Counted from the stretch's first letter, positions 1 through 9,190 are shown. The stretch: 64,000 bases of DNA from Desulfarculales bacterium UBA702 (GCA_002298165.1 DBMI01000088.1:32743-96742); one strand, 5' to 3'. Notes: generated from the sequence alone by a model not told the origin. Numbers and translations are program-made.

Positions 1-1
1 G

Positions 2-199
2 GCTCGGGAGGTCATACCCTATCTCTCGGCCGCAATCAGAAAATCCCCCTACAAATCCGGAAACACCGCAATTCTTATAACCACCGCAATTGGAGTCGGT
101 GCACTGAACGACAAAATCACATGCGCCCAGGACCTCATAGACGCCGCTTACGCCGAACTCTGCTCGAGCAGAAGCCTCCCTGCCCAAAACGGACGATAA
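2..199 (+). CDS. C-terminal end of a GGDEF-like protein (partial)
   Basis: The open frame enters from the left edge and stops at TAA 197-199, giving 65 residues. The segment TTAIGVGAL followed by a helix DLIDAAYAEL and a terminal basic tail resembles the last beta-strand and helix of GGDEF (diguanylate cyclase) domains, which usually read SIGVA followed by an AD-ALY-AK-GRN helix. The AD and AK residues are not conserved here, so the domain may be degenerate. The catalytic part lies outside the window. It ends 76 bases before the tRNA gene and is probably ordinary chromosome outside the island. Confidence 0.4.
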   Translation, partial: AREVIPYLSAAIRKSPYKSGNTAILITTAIGVGALNDKITCAQDLIDAAYAELCSSRSLPAQNGR

Positions 200-275
200 C
201 CAAAATTGCTTTCAGGCCATTGCCCCTTCAGTATTGCCTTTAGACGCGGCGCATGGTAGCTTAAGAGGTTGATAT

Positions 276-350
<75 letters not shown>

Positions 351-363
351 TTGAGATTGCCTG

Positions 364-1599
364 TCATTTCGCATGTTTAAGATCGACCACATTGCTTGCC
401 CCGTATACCGGATGTATACCGGCGCCCTTCTGTATACCGCCCCTTGCAAGTGCATAACCGCCAATCAACTCCTGCCTCTGAATCTGGAGGTACCGCAAGC
501 CGGCCTTTGATGTAGTGTGCTGAGAAAGGCGCTGGCAATCCTCTGTACTCATGAATTGCCGGTAATATTGCTGTGTGCTGTGCCTTGTTCCCCCGTACAA
601 ATCAACCCCTGAAACCTTCAGCTTCTCACATGCCCGGTTCCATACCTTTCGAAGTACCCGGTTTCCGAATGGGGTGTTTGGCGGCATTCCCTTGACTGAT
701 GCATCATGCCTAAAGAAAGGCAGGTGGGGCATCCCCCGCGGCAATGTTTTCATTAGTTCGATATCTTCGTCCAGGAGAGGAACGAGCTTCGGGCTTTTGG
801 TCTTTTTCCCGGTCTTATGATGCTTGATTGTCACGAAGCCGGTCTCGAGGTTCACATCGGATTCCAAGATGCCCCTGAGTTCATCAGGGCGGATCGAGGT
901 ATAAGTGCAGAGCCACTGAAAGGCCAGGTAGACTCTCGGGCTTCTGGCTGTCGATTTCCTGATTTCCTCCAGGATGAGGTTTTGAGTCTGCTTGTCGATG
1001 GTGTTCCTCCACCCGAGTTCGAATTCTATCTCCGGGAATTCCGGAACATCATCGGCCCCCAACCGCTTCGTCTTTTTCAACCACATCCAGAAGGCGTGCA
1101 AGTTGGTTGCAATGTTGCTGATCGTCTTTGAGCTGCGCCCTTCCAGTTTGAAAAGGAATAGCTGCAAGTCATCAAGCAGGATCTCTTTCACCACCCGGTT
1201 GCCGAAGCACTCGGCCGCCAAATTGAGATCATGTCGGATATGCCCCAGTGTGCCTTTGGCGAGAAGGCCGCGCGCCTGTTCCAATTCCTTCACTTCGAGG
1301 TATTTCTTGACCAGGTTGGCGAACCCGAGCGGATTTCCGATCTGGTATTCCCGCTGATCGTAGATACCATCATCGACCTTTTCACGAAGGCTTTCCAGCC
1401 ATCGGTATGCCTTCCGGTAGGCAAGATCAGGATTCTTTTCATCACTGAATCGCTTCTTGACCTTCCGGCCGAACCAAACAACAAGAGTTTTTGCCTTCTG
1501 ATCGGGATGAACCGGGCAGCAAACCGCCCATAAGTTGCGGTCTTCCTTCATCCTTTCGCCACAATGACATTTTTCCTCGGTATAGATGCGCCCCTTCAT
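364..1599 (-). CDS. Tyrosine recombinase (integrase) of the tRNA-Pro island
   Basis: Predicted 411-residue site-specific recombinase for integration and excision of the surrounding element. The N terminus has a zinc-ribbon-like set of cysteines (CHCGE, then CCPVHP), followed by a SAM-like core-binding domain and a C-terminal catalytic domain. Visible catalytic residues are the first Arg (SIRPDELRG), Lys in HHKTGKK, the second Arg (GGTRHS, about 339), His (LSQHTT, about 361) and the Tyr nucleophile (LRYLQ, about 370). The usual HxxR histidine is Gly here. ATG 1599 was chosen because AAGGAGG ends 7 bp upstream; longer in-frame starts lack this. The stop is 14 bp from tRNA-Pro. Confidence 0.9.
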   Translation of the reverse strand: MKGRIYTEEKCHCGERMKEDRNLWAVCCPVHPDQKAKTLVVWFGRKVKKRFSDEKNPDLAYRKAYRWLESLREKVDDGIYDQREYQIGNPLGFANLVKKYLEVKELEQARGLLAKGTLGHIRHDLNLAAECFGNRVVKEILLDDLQLFLFKLEGRSSKTISNIATNLHAFWMWLKKTKRLGADDVPEFPEIEFELGWRNTIDKQTQNLILEEIRKSTARSPRVYLAFQWLCTYTSIRPDELRGILESDVNLETGFVTIKHHKTGKKTKSPKLVPLLDEDIELMKTLPRGMPHLPFFRHDASVKGMPPNTPFGNRVLRKVWNRACEKLKVSGVDLYGGTRHSTQQYYRQFMSTEDCQRLSQHTTSKAGLRYLQIQRQELIGGYALARGGIQKGAGIHPVYGASNVVDLKHAK

Positions 1600-1707
1600 A
1601 CACATGCCTCCTTCTTCTGTTGTCGCGACAGAAGGCATGTTAGAGGATATGAATGTCAGGGCGCAACTTGGTTCCATTTTTTCCTAAGTTCTCAGTCGTT
1701 TATTCCA

Positions 1708-1878
1708 TCATCCCAGGCGATTCTTCATTTTCTCGATCTCGTTTTGCTCCTTGATTGCATCGGCAATCTTGTGCAGGCCTATGGCGCACCAGAGCAGCGC
1801 ATCAGCGACATTGAATTGAGGTTCTTCGTCAAATGTATTGAACGATTCACTTGCGCAAACGGCTTTCAGGGGCCTCGT
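1708..1878 (-). CDS. Small acidic hypothetical protein of the integrase module
   Basis: An open frame reads FDEEPQFNVADALLWCAIGL and then a charged helix rich in Glu and Lys, ending at TGA 1708-1710. The amphipathic composition looks like real coding. No good in-frame start was found: the frame opens after a TGA near 1878, and a nearby ATG with a short 11-codon frame lies in another register. It may be a frameshifted small gene or use a rare start. It sits between the integrase and a DUF2695-like gene on the same strand. Function unknown. Confidence 0.3.
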   Translation of the reverse strand, partial: TRPLKAVCASESFNTFDEEPQFNVADALLWCAIGLHKIADAIKEQNEIEKMKNRLG

Positions 1879-1902
1879 TCATGATCTGCCATCCTCAGTT
1901 GT

Positions 1903-2121
1903 TTACCCGTCCACATTCATTAGAACTTCGCAGTCACAGAATCCGTTATGCTCACGGAAGTACCCGAGTGTTGCATCAGAGTCGTACTGCGGATAATCCC
2001 GCCTAAGAATCGTGTCGGAGTTTTTAAGAGTCATTGAATCACAGCCATTTTCATGGATTGCATCGTTCAATTTCCCGCAAAATTGCTTCCACTCTGGGTC
2101 TTTTGGTGTAAGTATCTGCAT
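1903..2121 (-). CDS. DUF2695-like small protein
   Basis: Predicted 72-residue protein. The C-terminal signature (REHNGFCDCEVLMNV) matches the conserved end of the DUF2695 family, whose members end in a CDCEVL-type motif with paired cysteines. The family has no established function, though the cysteine pair suggests possible metal binding. It lies between the integrase and the primase/helicase gene on the same strand. Confidence 0.6.
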   Translation of the reverse strand: MQILTPKDPEWKQFCGKLNDAIHENGCDSMTLKNSDTILRRDYPQYDSDATLGYFREHNGFCDCEVLMNVDG

Positions 2122-2156
2122 TCTTTTTGACTCCTTTACAGTTTTTATTAGCTCAT

Positions 2157-3911
2157 TTAATTCGAGGCTCGGTTTTTCCCGATCACTCGCATGGATTCCC
2201 TTGTCTCAACCGGGGCAAACCGGCTTTGCGATCCGATGTAATAAAGCAGCGTTTCCCCCCCAGGCCCGTACCTGTGCGCCTCCACCCGAACCAAAGTGAT
2301 CGGGTCCATTGATTCCTCTTGAGCAACGAACGTGCTCCTGTCGATGTCCTTGGCTTTGCTGGCTTTTCGATTACGGTGCAGGATTATCATCTGATCACAG
2401 TCGGAATGAACGGCGCTCGAATAACGGACATCTTCGGCGCTCATTATCTCGGAAGCGTTGTTATCTCGTTTCCGTGGCTGCGCGATCACCACAATGGGGA
2501 TTTCTGCCTCTTCAGCCAGCAGCTTGAAGCCAAGAACGGTCTGTGAAAGTTGCTCGTTCACCTTTTCAGATCGGCAAAGAAGGTGAAGGTTATCGAATAC
2601 TGCGAACTTGATCCCATATCGGTTGATTGCTTCGCCTATCGTTTGCATGAGGTCCTCGACCTTACCGAACCTGTAGGAATGGCCGAAATACAAGGGAAGC
2701 GATTCGAGCAGCATTCGGGCGCTCTGCATATGTGTTAGGGTTAGGTTATCGATTTGATATTGTGCCTGGATAAACTTCCGGATCAGCCTCTCAGGGCGCA
2801 TTTCCAAGCAGAAGAAAAGGGAAGGTATTCCCTGCAGGATCAGGCTTCGGGTTATCTCCAGGCAAAAAGTCGTCTTGCCGGTCTTTGGAAGGGCTGTAAC
2901 CACGATTAAATCACCCGGCCGCCAGCCGGAAATTATCCGGTTTACGTTCTGCCAAGGTGTCAGTATCCCAGCCTTTTCCGATCCGGAAGCGAGTTCACCA
3001 TGAAGCAGATCAAGCGCATCACGGGCAGAAATTACCCCTGGCAGAGAGAATTGTTTGGCGGCCGCAAGGTATCTTCTGAAATCATCGGCATTGTGCTTCA
3101 GGAAGAAATCATTTGCGTCTTTTACCGGCAGAACCACATTGAAGCAGCGGTTATACCCCAGGCGTTTTGCAACCGTTACCGCGCCTTTCTGTCCGGCCTC
3201 GTCGGCATCGAAGCAAAGGTATATCTTCTTCGTCTTTTCGAGCTTTACAACCCAATCAGCATCGAACGATCCGGCGCCGCCTGTTGTACCGACCGCATTT
3301 TCAAAACCGTGCTGTAACAGGGTGATATTGTCCAACTCGCCTTCAGTGAGGATAATTGACTCGTGCTTATCGATAGCATCCCCATTGAAAAGAACACTGC
3401 GGCAGCCTTGTTCACGCTCGAAGGCCTTTTCTGCCGGTGGGAGTGAACGATACTTGATGTTGAGCCAATTACCTCCCCTGCCATGCGGAATAGAAAGCCA
3501 GCGCTTACCTTTATGGGCCTTCACCCCGAGCTTGAACCGCCTGATTGAATCAGTGGTAATACCTCGGGCGTTCAAATACTGGAGGGCATCGTAATCGCTG
3601 AATATGGCTGCATGATATTCCCCGATATCTTCAGGCTTCGGCTTCACCCAGGTGAGTTTTCTGGATGCCGGATGGACCGCCTCTTCGAGGTCCCCGAGTT
3701 GCTTCTTTAGCTGGAAGAGATTCCCTTTCGCCTGACATTTTTTGCAGTCCCAGGCCCCACCCTCTTCCTTGCTGATATAGAAGTGCCAGTTCGCATCAGA
3801 ACACAGGGGGCAGCCTTTGAGATTTAATTGATCGCCCCGGTTCCGGTGTTCCCATCCTTTCGACCTGACGTAATTAGCGGGCATGGCTAGCGTCCTTGTA
3901 ATAGGCATCAA
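2157..3911 (-). CDS. Bifunctional primase-helicase (zinc finger, TOPRIM, DnaB-like)
   Basis: Predicted 584-residue replication protein like those of phages and integrative elements. An N-terminal zinc finger (CPLCSDANWH, then CKKC) is followed by a TOPRIM region (LTEGELDN, then CFDADEAG) and a DnaB/Twinkle-type helicase domain with Walker A ALPKTGKTT and Walker B-like AVFDNLHLL. It would prime and unwind DNA for autonomous replication of the excised element. It overlaps the upstream replication gene (3874-4674) by 38 bp, which indicates translational coupling. An internal ATG at 3884 is an alternative start. Confidence 0.85.
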   Translation of the reverse strand: MMPITRTLAMPANYVRSKGWEHRNRGDQLNLKGCPLCSDANWHFYISKEEGGAWDCKKCQAKGNLFQLKKQLGDLEEAVHPASRKLTWVKPKPEDIGEYHAAIFSDYDALQYLNARGITTDSIRRFKLGVKAHKGKRWLSIPHGRGGNWLNIKYRSLPPAEKAFEREQGCRSVLFNGDAIDKHESIILTEGELDNITLLQHGFENAVGTTGGAGSFDADWVVKLEKTKKIYLCFDADEAGQKGAVTVAKRLGYNRCFNVVLPVKDANDFFLKHNADDFRRYLAAAKQFSLPGVISARDALDLLHGELASGSEKAGILTPWQNVNRIISGWRPGDLIVVTALPKTGKTTFCLEITRSLILQGIPSLFFCLEMRPERLIRKFIQAQYQIDNLTLTHMQSARMLLESLPLYFGHSYRFGKVEDLMQTIGEAINRYGIKFAVFDNLHLLCRSEKVNEQLSQTVLGFKLLAEEAEIPIVVIAQPRKRDNNASEIMSAEDVRYSSAVHSDCDQMIILHRNRKASKAKDIDRSTFVAQEESMDPITLVRVEAHRYGPGGETLLYYIGSQSRFAPVETRESMRVIGKNRASN

Positions 3912-4674
3912 GAAGATTCGATCCTGTACTCATGTTTCCGGTGTTTAAGCTGGCTGGCTGTCTCATGCCCCTAATTATCCCCCGGAGATATTGTTCTTTC
4001 TTTCCTGCCAAATGGTGTTCCTGTTCGAGGTATTTTCTGATTCCTCCAATCACTTTCCAAGTTTCAAACTCAGACCAGTACCGGAGTTCTGAAATCAAGA
4101 TGCTGTGCTTGACCTTGCCCGATGTTCTGGTTAGGGCGATTGCCTTGAAAGCTTCTTGGATAATTTGTTGCTCGTCTGGTGAGTATCGGCAGAGCAATTC
4201 CGAGAAGGTCAAATCGGAAGACCCGCCGTTCGAAGAATTCGAATGCGGATATGTTTTTTTAATTCTTTTGTTCTTCTGTTCTTGTTTGTGGTCACCAGTG
4301 GGTCGCTTGTGGGTCACAAGTAGGTCGTTTGTTGGGACGTTTTGCAGATCGTTGGATTGATAAATCTCCCAATTGACAACCGAAATAACCGAAAACTTCT
4401 GGGTCGTTTTGATGGTCAAATTTCGAGAGTTTTCCAATTTTTTTAAACAAGTGCGAATTGTCCTTTCTGAAAGTGGAAGCTCTTTAGCTGCCTGCCTCCT
4501 GCCGAATATGAATTGCCCAGGGTCCAGATGCACTGTCTGAAACCCCACCATCTGTGCTATCGGCTTGTGACTCGCTTTCATCAGGCAGTACGACCAGAAC
4601 ATGAACAGATCAGGATTTCGGAATACCGCCGAATCGATTGTCTTGCGGTGCAGTTTTATCCAGCCACGTTCCAT
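3874..4674 (-). CDS. Phage-type replication initiation protein (winged helix)
   Basis: Predicted 266-residue protein. It opens with MERGWIKLHRKTIDS, a common beginning of phage O/DnaD-like replication proteins. A winged-helix segment follows (GRRQAAKELPLSERTIRTCL), then a polar linker and a C-terminal helical domain. The family binds replication origins and recruits the helicase, and the gene directly upstream of the primase-helicase supports this. Its start codon overlaps the end of the next upstream gene at 4674. No origin iterons were identified with confidence. Confidence 0.7.
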   Translation of the reverse strand: MERGWIKLHRKTIDSAVFRNPDLFMFWSYCLMKASHKPIAQMVGFQTVHLDPGQFIFGRRQAAKELPLSERTIRTCLKKLENSRNLTIKTTQKFSVISVVNWEIYQSNDLQNVPTNDLLVTHKRPTGDHKQEQKNKRIKKTYPHSNSSNGGSSDLTFSELLCRYSPDEQQIIQEAFKAIALTRTSGKVKHSILISELRYWSEFETWKVIGGIRKYLEQEHHLAGKKEQYLRGIIRGMRQPASLNTGNMSTGSNLLDAYYKDASHAR

Positions 4675-4910
4675 CAGACATCTTTCAGCTTCAGGACCTT
4701 GAACAATTCAACCACTGCCTCTTTCGAGATGTAGCCCAGGCCCGATGCAGTCATGAGAAGGTGCTTTACCCAGCGCAGCGAAATGGCCTCCTGACCCTGA
4801 ATCCTTTCGAGGGCCTGCCGGCAGAGCTGCTCGTCTGATTCGGACAGTGTCTCGATTCGATAGTCCTGAATCTCCGCATTTGGCCCGATCTCAAAGACAA
4901 GGTTTCTCAT
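4674..4910 (-). CDS. Hypothetical protein, 78 aa, replication operon
   Basis: An acidic, mostly helical 78-residue protein with no recognised motif. It overlaps its neighbours at both ends (end-to-start at 4674, and 4907-4910 with the upstream gene), which is strong evidence of translation in the same operon as the AlpA-like and replication genes. Function unknown. Confidence 0.6.
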   Translation of the reverse strand: MRNLVFEIGPNAEIQDYRIETLSESDEQLCRQALERIQGQEAISLRWVKHLLMTASGLGYISKEAVVELFKVLKLKDV

Positions 4911-5119
4911 GCGGCGCCTTCGGCTTCCTTTGCATCTCGATCAGTGCCGCCGTTGCGGATTAATTCATCAAGTTTGTCGAGGTTGACATAAGCCGCCCCG
5001 CCCAGGCGCACGAAAAGCTCCGGACACTTCCCGCAGCGCAACCATTTGTAAAGGGTGGATTTCTTCAAGGGGAAACCGGGCCTCTCATCCACCTTTGAAA
5101 TCCTCAGCAAGTTCGTCAT
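4907..5119 (-). CDS. AlpA/excisionase-like HTH protein
   Basis: Predicted 70-residue protein with a MerR/AlpA-type helix-turn-helix: LLRISKVDERPGFPLKKSTLYKWLRCGK, then a wing with VRLGGAAYVNLDKLDELI. Such proteins act as excisionases or as element-specific regulators. It is the first gene of the leftward replication operon. TAAGGAGC precedes the ATG. A candidate promoter lies at 5169-5198. Confidence 0.7.
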   Translation of the reverse strand: MTNLLRISKVDERPGFPLKKSTLYKWLRCGKCPELFVRLGGAAYVNLDKLDELIRNGGTDRDAKEAEGAA

Positions 5120-5168
5120 AACCGCTCCTTAAGAAATGATAATTTACCAAAATTCATTCTTGGGCGGG

Positions 5169-5198
5169 ATTGTATTAGACGAATTGATATCGTTTCAA
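5169..5198 (-). promoter_or_regulatory. Candidate sigma-70 promoter of the replication operon
   Basis: On the minus strand, TTGAAA (5193-5198) is followed by an 18-bp spacer and TACAAT (5169-5174). It lies about 50 bp upstream of the AlpA-like start. It fits the consensus well but is unverified. Confidence 0.4.
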
Positions 5199-5404
5199 AC
5201 CGGGGGAAAATCCCGCAAAGGGTCAGACCCCTTCGAACCGCTCTGCATTACGATTTACTAATCTGGGTATTGAATTTGCGGTTTGACAAAAAGGGGAAAA
5301 GCTAAATCGATAAAGGTAAGCCGGTTTTTGACAACTCGTTGGCAAAACAGATAATTAGGGATCTGAGAATTATTGCTAGTATTTTGCTAAAGGGGAAAGA
5401 AAAT

Positions 5405-6319
5405 TCAGGCAGGAGTCATTTTTTCATACCATTTCCGGATTTGCTTTTCTGGCACAGCCCCCAGGGTTTTGGGGTGGCGACGTTTTGCCTTTCTTATCAT
5501 GTCGGCAATAGAAGCCACTTTGATTCCGGGGAGGTCCTGCTTCACGAATCTTTCGAAGACTTTTCTTTCATCGTAGTATTTTGATTGGCGGGCCTTTATT
5601 GCGTTAGTAACTGGTGTGTTAACTGGAGTCTTCTTTTTTCTGTTATGGGGATGCCCGGTAGGCTTTGATTCGCCTTTAACAAGAGTCTCACTTTCAAGGG
5701 ACAGGCCGGTAGTATTTTCCTGATCCGCGCTGGCCTCACTTCTTTCAGGGCCTATTTTTGCGACTGGCAAACCCTTGATAAACAACGGGTGATCCTCAGA
5801 AAGGCGCTTTCTGATGTCAGCAGTTTTTGCGCGAGCCTTCATTATGCGCACTTTTTCGAATTGATCCTCCCATGGATTACTAAACTCACAATTGATCCAG
5901 GGATTTTTCATCCTCTCTGAGATTTCATCTGTAAGGCTGTTAATTCGTTTTATGGCATCCTCAATCGTCGGAGGCTTAGGTTCTTTATTCCATGGTAAAT
6001 TGATTCTGCCTACATGGGGGGCTTGTGGCCAGCCATGCTGATCGAACTTATATCCATAGTCGTTCATCAGTTCCTTGAGCTGCCGGTCCTTTGGAGCAGC
6101 CCAGTCGTAAATGCTAATTGGTTTACTTTCTCCAGTATTCGCCTTTAGCCATTCTTCCCAAATCTCCCGCTCCCTTATTTTTTCGACCAGTCGCTTTGGC
6201 AGAACAGGATTATCCCAATCATTGATAATTGGAAGGCCGGCTTGAAGAATATCGTAAACGTGATACTCGGTTAGGTTCCAAGGAGATTCAAGGAGTTGAT
6301 AAAGGTAGGTCCATTCCAT
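5405..6319 (-). CDS. Hypothetical element-encoded protein, 304 aa
   Basis: I do not recognise this family. ATG 6319 was chosen because GGAGG lies 7 bp upstream. The N-terminal 60 residues (WTYLYQLLESPWNLTEYHV, then NDWDNPVLPKRLVEKI) are aromatic and charged. The middle is a helical region, and the C-terminal 80 residues are very basic (RKKKT, then KARQSKYYDERKVFERF), suggesting nucleic-acid binding. It is separated by 285 bp from the replication operon on the same strand, so it is the first gene of the leftward module or has its own promoter. Confidence 0.6.
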   Translation of the reverse strand: MEWTYLYQLLESPWNLTEYHVYDILQAGLPIINDWDNPVLPKRLVEKIREREIWEEWLKANTGESKPISIYDWAAPKDRQLKELMNDYGYKFDQHGWPQAPHVGRINLPWNKEPKPPTIEDAIKRINSLTDEISERMKNPWINCEFSNPWEDQFEKVRIMKARAKTADIRKRLSEDHPLFIKGLPVAKIGPERSEASADQENTTGLSLESETLVKGESKPTGHPHNRKKKTPVNTPVTNAIKARQSKYYDERKVFERFVKQDLPGIKVASIADMIRKAKRRHPKTLGAVPEKQIRKWYEKMTPA

Positions 6320-6508
6320 GTCGCGCCTCCTGCAGCGCACCTGTAAGGAATACTGGGAAAGCCGGCCAGGATAACCGGCCTTGTCGGGCTGCAGACCCTA
6401 TCCACAGAAACTGCTTTTTTCTCTGAATTGAACTTGTGAAATGGCCTTAGAATAGATCTTCTTCGTCAACCCATATTGTGATGCTCAGATCAATCCGCCA
6501 ACCCAAAT

Positions 6509-6742
6509 GTGATGTTGTCCCTGGTTGAGGAACATCATCTACCGGCAATCCAGATGGCTGCGAAGGAATATCCATCTGATAGTAACTGGATGGAATATTT
6601 GCTCTACATGTTAACAGAGGACCCGGATTCTATCAAACCGAGACATCCAGGCGGAACTATCTTTGCCACTGGTCTCCGTGGGTATCTTAAAGAATGTTTT
6701 GAAAGGATCAAGAGGATAAGGAGCAAGGGGGAATCGAAATAA
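6509..6742 (+). CDS. Small hypothetical protein, 77 aa
   Basis: An open frame of 77 codons with plausible composition (WMEYLLYMLTEDPDSI in the middle and a basic C-terminal helix KECFERIKRIRSKG). No strong ribosome site precedes the ATG at 6509 and no family is recognised. It is oriented opposite to the left replication module. It may be a remnant at the junction between the mobile-element module and the T2SS block. Confidence 0.35.
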   Translation: MMLSLVEEHHLPAIQMAAKEYPSDSNWMEYLLYMLTEDPDSIKPRHPGGTIFATGLRGYLKECFERIKRIRSKGESK

Positions 6743-6846
6743 TAATTCCAATGGACACAGCACAGTATCCGGAAAAGGACACTGCAACGATGATCTTATG
6801 AAAATGCAAGAAAGAAGATCGGAAAAAGAAGATAGTCTGGCATCAA

Positions 6847-7008
6847 ATGCTCTATTCCGAGCAAGCCTTCATTCAGGCGCTGAAGGAAGTACTCGGCCAA
6901 AATCTAAGCTCTGTCAGTCAAAAAAAAGCGGTCGAGGCAATAGAGCTGATTGGACTAATTTCGTGTATACTTGGATTTCTGTGCATCGGCTCAAAAACTC
7001 ATGAATAA
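6847..7008 (+). CDS. Small hypothetical protein with one membrane helix
   Basis: A 53-codon frame beginning MLYSEQAFIQALKEVLG and ending with a hydrophobic segment (IGLISCILGFLCIG) before KTHE. The sequence looks more protein-like than the overlapping longer frame at 6798-7004. No ribosome site is visible, and the reading frame upstream of the ATG is also protein-like back to a TGA, so a disrupted longer gene is possible. The rest of 6743-7110 shows nothing else. Confidence 0.25.
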   Translation: MLYSEQAFIQALKEVLGQNLSSVSQKKAVEAIELIGLISCILGFLCIGSKTHE

Positions 7009-7110
7009 TGCGGGTTAGTAGAGCTCCTGTGTTGAATGCCAATTTTAAGAGAGGACCATGAAGATTTGCTCGAATCGAGGCAAATTGTAGCGCAACTAGA
7101 ATTAAAAACT

Positions 7111-7551
7111 TTACATGCTGCTCTTATAAAGTAGCCGTGTCTCGATAATTTCCCCTGATCTTATTTCCACTCCATTATCGATTATACGGTATATAATCTC
7201 ACCGTTTGGTAGTGTAGATCCTTCAGTATAGCATCTGACCTGACCGTCACTCCTTATCAATGCAAATTTCTGATCAAGAATACTGGCTACGCCGCATAAT
7301 TGCCAATGCACCGATTCATTATCAGAAGAGATCTCGGCTGATTTACCCCAAGGCTCCAATCGCAAAAGAGTCTCATGAGCTTGGATTTTTTCTCCTTCAT
7401 TGGCTAGTGGTGGAACATACCACGAGATGTTAGCGGCTGCCTCTGATGAACCACTACAGGAGACCCGACCTGTAACAGCTCCTAATGTGGCGCCGCATAC
7501 GGATGCGAGGCAAATGGTGATTGCCCATTTCCATTTACGTGAAGTGATCAT
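7111..7551 (-). CDS. gspC: GspC-like inner-membrane T2SS protein
   Basis: Predicted 146-residue protein: a short cytoplasmic tail, one membrane helix (about 10-27) and a periplasmic C-terminal part (about 85-140) that resembles the HR domain of GspC/PilP. The clues are GVASILDQKFALI, then GSTLPNGEIIYRI and DNGVEI. In T2SS, GspC links the inner-membrane platform to the N0 domain of the secretin. It lacks a PDZ domain and is shorter than classical GspC (about 270 aa). It is the last gene of the leftward operon, immediately after gspM. The family assignment rests mainly on the HR pattern and position. Confidence 0.6.
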   Translation of the reverse strand: MITSRKWKWAITICLASVCGATLGAVTGRVSCSGSSEAAANISWYVPPLANEGEKIQAHETLLRLEPWGKSAEISSDNESVHWQLCGVASILDQKFALIRSDGQVRCYTEGSTLPNGEIIYRIIDNGVEIRSGEIIETRLLYKSSM

Positions 7552-7557
7552 AATTTT

Positions 7558-8154
7558 TTACGATGCTCTGAAGAAAGCTTTTACGATCATGGAAAAGGAT
7601 CCGGATCGTGTATCAGTCTGTTTCACAATATCCAGTTGCTCCACTGAAACCAGAAAAGAGTTTGTTTCTATCAATTTCAACAAGTTATGTAGTTTTTTCT
7701 TATCAAACGGTCCTTCTATTGTAGCTGGTACCTGCCAGACATGTTTATTTTCCTGTATATCGATAACAGGCTCAACTCGCAGCCGTACATCCGCCATTTG
7801 GGAATCCTTAAGAACTTTGTCCAGCCAAAGTTGAACTGCTGCTTGAGCAAGGCCGCGGCTATCAGCCTGCCAAAGTCGACTTTCCATCTGCACGTTAACA
7901 GCTTTGGCTGTTTCCACTCTTTGCACCCATTCCTTCTCCAGTGAAATCATCTGCAGTCTCCTAAGCCTTTTCGCGATATCACAGGATAGAGTCCTAAGTG
8001 ATTTGTCATAATCATGGATCATCAGGATTGCGTAGGTCATGATTATCAGCAGAACAGTCCACCCACCCAGTCGAAACCGCGTGTTATGCCGCCATTCATG
8101 CCGAAACGTGGACAGTGCCGATCTTATTTCCATCCTAGTTTCTTCCTGCCTCAA
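7558..8154 (-). CDS. gspM: GspM/PilO-like T2SS platform protein
   Basis: Predicted 198-residue bitopic protein: basic cytoplasmic tail, membrane helix about 31-47 (WTVLLIIMTYAILMI), coiled segment about 50-100, and a periplasmic ferredoxin-like domain (VRLRVEPVI, then ATIEGPFDKKKLHNLLKLIE). The FDKKKLHNLL element is typical of PilO/GspM folds. It would dimerise with GspL in the assembly platform. It overlaps the end of gspL by 20 bp. An internal start at MEIRSAL is possible. Confidence 0.7.
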   Translation of the reverse strand: MRQEETRMEIRSALSTFRHEWRHNTRFRLGGWTVLLIIMTYAILMIHDYDKSLRTLSCDIAKRLRRLQMISLEKEWVQRVETAKAVNVQMESRLWQADSRGLAQAAVQLWLDKVLKDSQMADVRLRVEPVIDIQENKHVWQVPATIEGPFDKKKLHNLLKLIETNSFLVSVEQLDIVKQTDTRSGSFSMIVKAFFRAS

Positions 8155-9190
8155 GAACTGTCATTTTCACCTCAAGTCTGTTGGGCCTATTTCCTGGTTC
8201 GGCCGTAACATCTTTAAAGAAGGGGATTTTTTCGTAAGCACTTATATAGTAAGTGGGATCAGGTTCCTTTCCGTCGAGCGCAAACTTCAGACTTCCTCTG
8301 GAGTAATGCCATTCGGCAAGGGTAACTTGTCGGTTTTCGAATACGCCTACAGCGGCAGCCATTAGCTGTAACTGAGTCGGAAAAGGGCAAAGTCTTGCTA
8401 TATGTTCGGCTGATTCTTTATGTTCCAGCGCTTGCGAGCGGGCTTTTGTGAGCGGCTCTATCTCGGCGGACAACATGCTTGTTTGTTCTTTGAGATCTCT
8501 AACTGAACTCCAGGATTGCACCGCAGACGCTACCTGCCAGCTCAGCAAAAAAACGAGAAGTGCTGTCAATCCGAGAACCCAGCGGTGTTCGTACTGAAGG
8601 CTCAGGAAGGACTGGAGATTTCTCACAAAACCCCATGGTTGCCTCAGCATCTGGGCTGTTTGGACTTGAGGTATTTCAGACGGTGGAAGGTCGTGGGCCA
8701 TTAAGAATCGAGACCATTCTCCATAGGAAGGCACACCTTCCCACCACCGGGTAGCTAATAGTATCCCATTTCGCCAGATCTGACCCTCATAGCCTTCCGT
8801 GCATGACATGATTCGGACTGTCGTATCGTCCATACGTGGGCACAAAAGCGTTTCAGGATAACTAAGTGATGAATTTACACCCGCATTCTTTGCAGATGCC
8901 CGCCTGACATCCTCGTCCCAAATCCATACCTGTGCTGCAGCTTCCTCCCATACAATGCACCTTCCTGTCTGCTTAAATGGGCTCCATTGCCGGATCTCGA
9001 TGTCCATGGCGTTTTCGCGCTCGTTGGCGGGGATGCCCGCTAGATTGAAAGTACGCTGGAGGCACATGCTGCGCGCTAGTACCCAGTGGCGTGCACCAAA
9101 TGTTCTATCGAGCTGAGCCACACTGGTTCTACTGTGCAGAAAGCGGCGCGGCAAAGCCAGCGAACGAAAAAATTCGGCTGCTGATTTCAT
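8135..9190 (-). CDS. gspL: GspL-like T2SS cytoplasmic-membrane protein
   Basis: Predicted 351-residue bitopic protein. The N-terminal 200 residues are the cytoplasmic actin-like (PilM/GspL-type) domain that docks GspE, the membrane helix is WVLGLTALLVFLLSWQVA, and the C-terminal ferredoxin-like domain begins after a coiled stretch (TLAEWHYSRGSLKFALDG). ATG 9190 was chosen because GGAG lies 5-6 bp upstream; an in-frame ATG at 9223 would extend it by 11 residues. It overlaps the gspK end by 62 bp, implying translational coupling. Confidence 0.75.
   Translation of the reverse strand: MKSAAEFFRSLALPRRFLHSRTSVAQLDRTFGARHWVLARSMCLQRTFNLAGIPANERENAMDIEIRQWSPFKQTGRCIVWEEAAAQVWIWDEDVRRASAKNAGVNSSLSYPETLLCPRMDDTTVRIMSCTEGYEGQIWRNGILLATRWWEGVPSYGEWSRFLMAHDLPPSEIPQVQTAQMLRQPWGFVRNLQSFLSLQYEHRWVLGLTALLVFLLSWQVASAVQSWSSVRDLKEQTSMLSAEIEPLTKARSQALEHKESAEHIARLCPFPTQLQLMAAAVGVFENRQVTLAEWHYSRGSLKFALDGKEPDPTYYISAYEKIPFFKDVTAEPGNRPNRLEVKMTVLEAGRN

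Noticed and set aside
5320..5360. TTGACA with a GATAAT on the plus strand
   Set aside because: It would transcribe only antisense to the 304-residue gene; no plus-strand gene follows, so it is probably chance.
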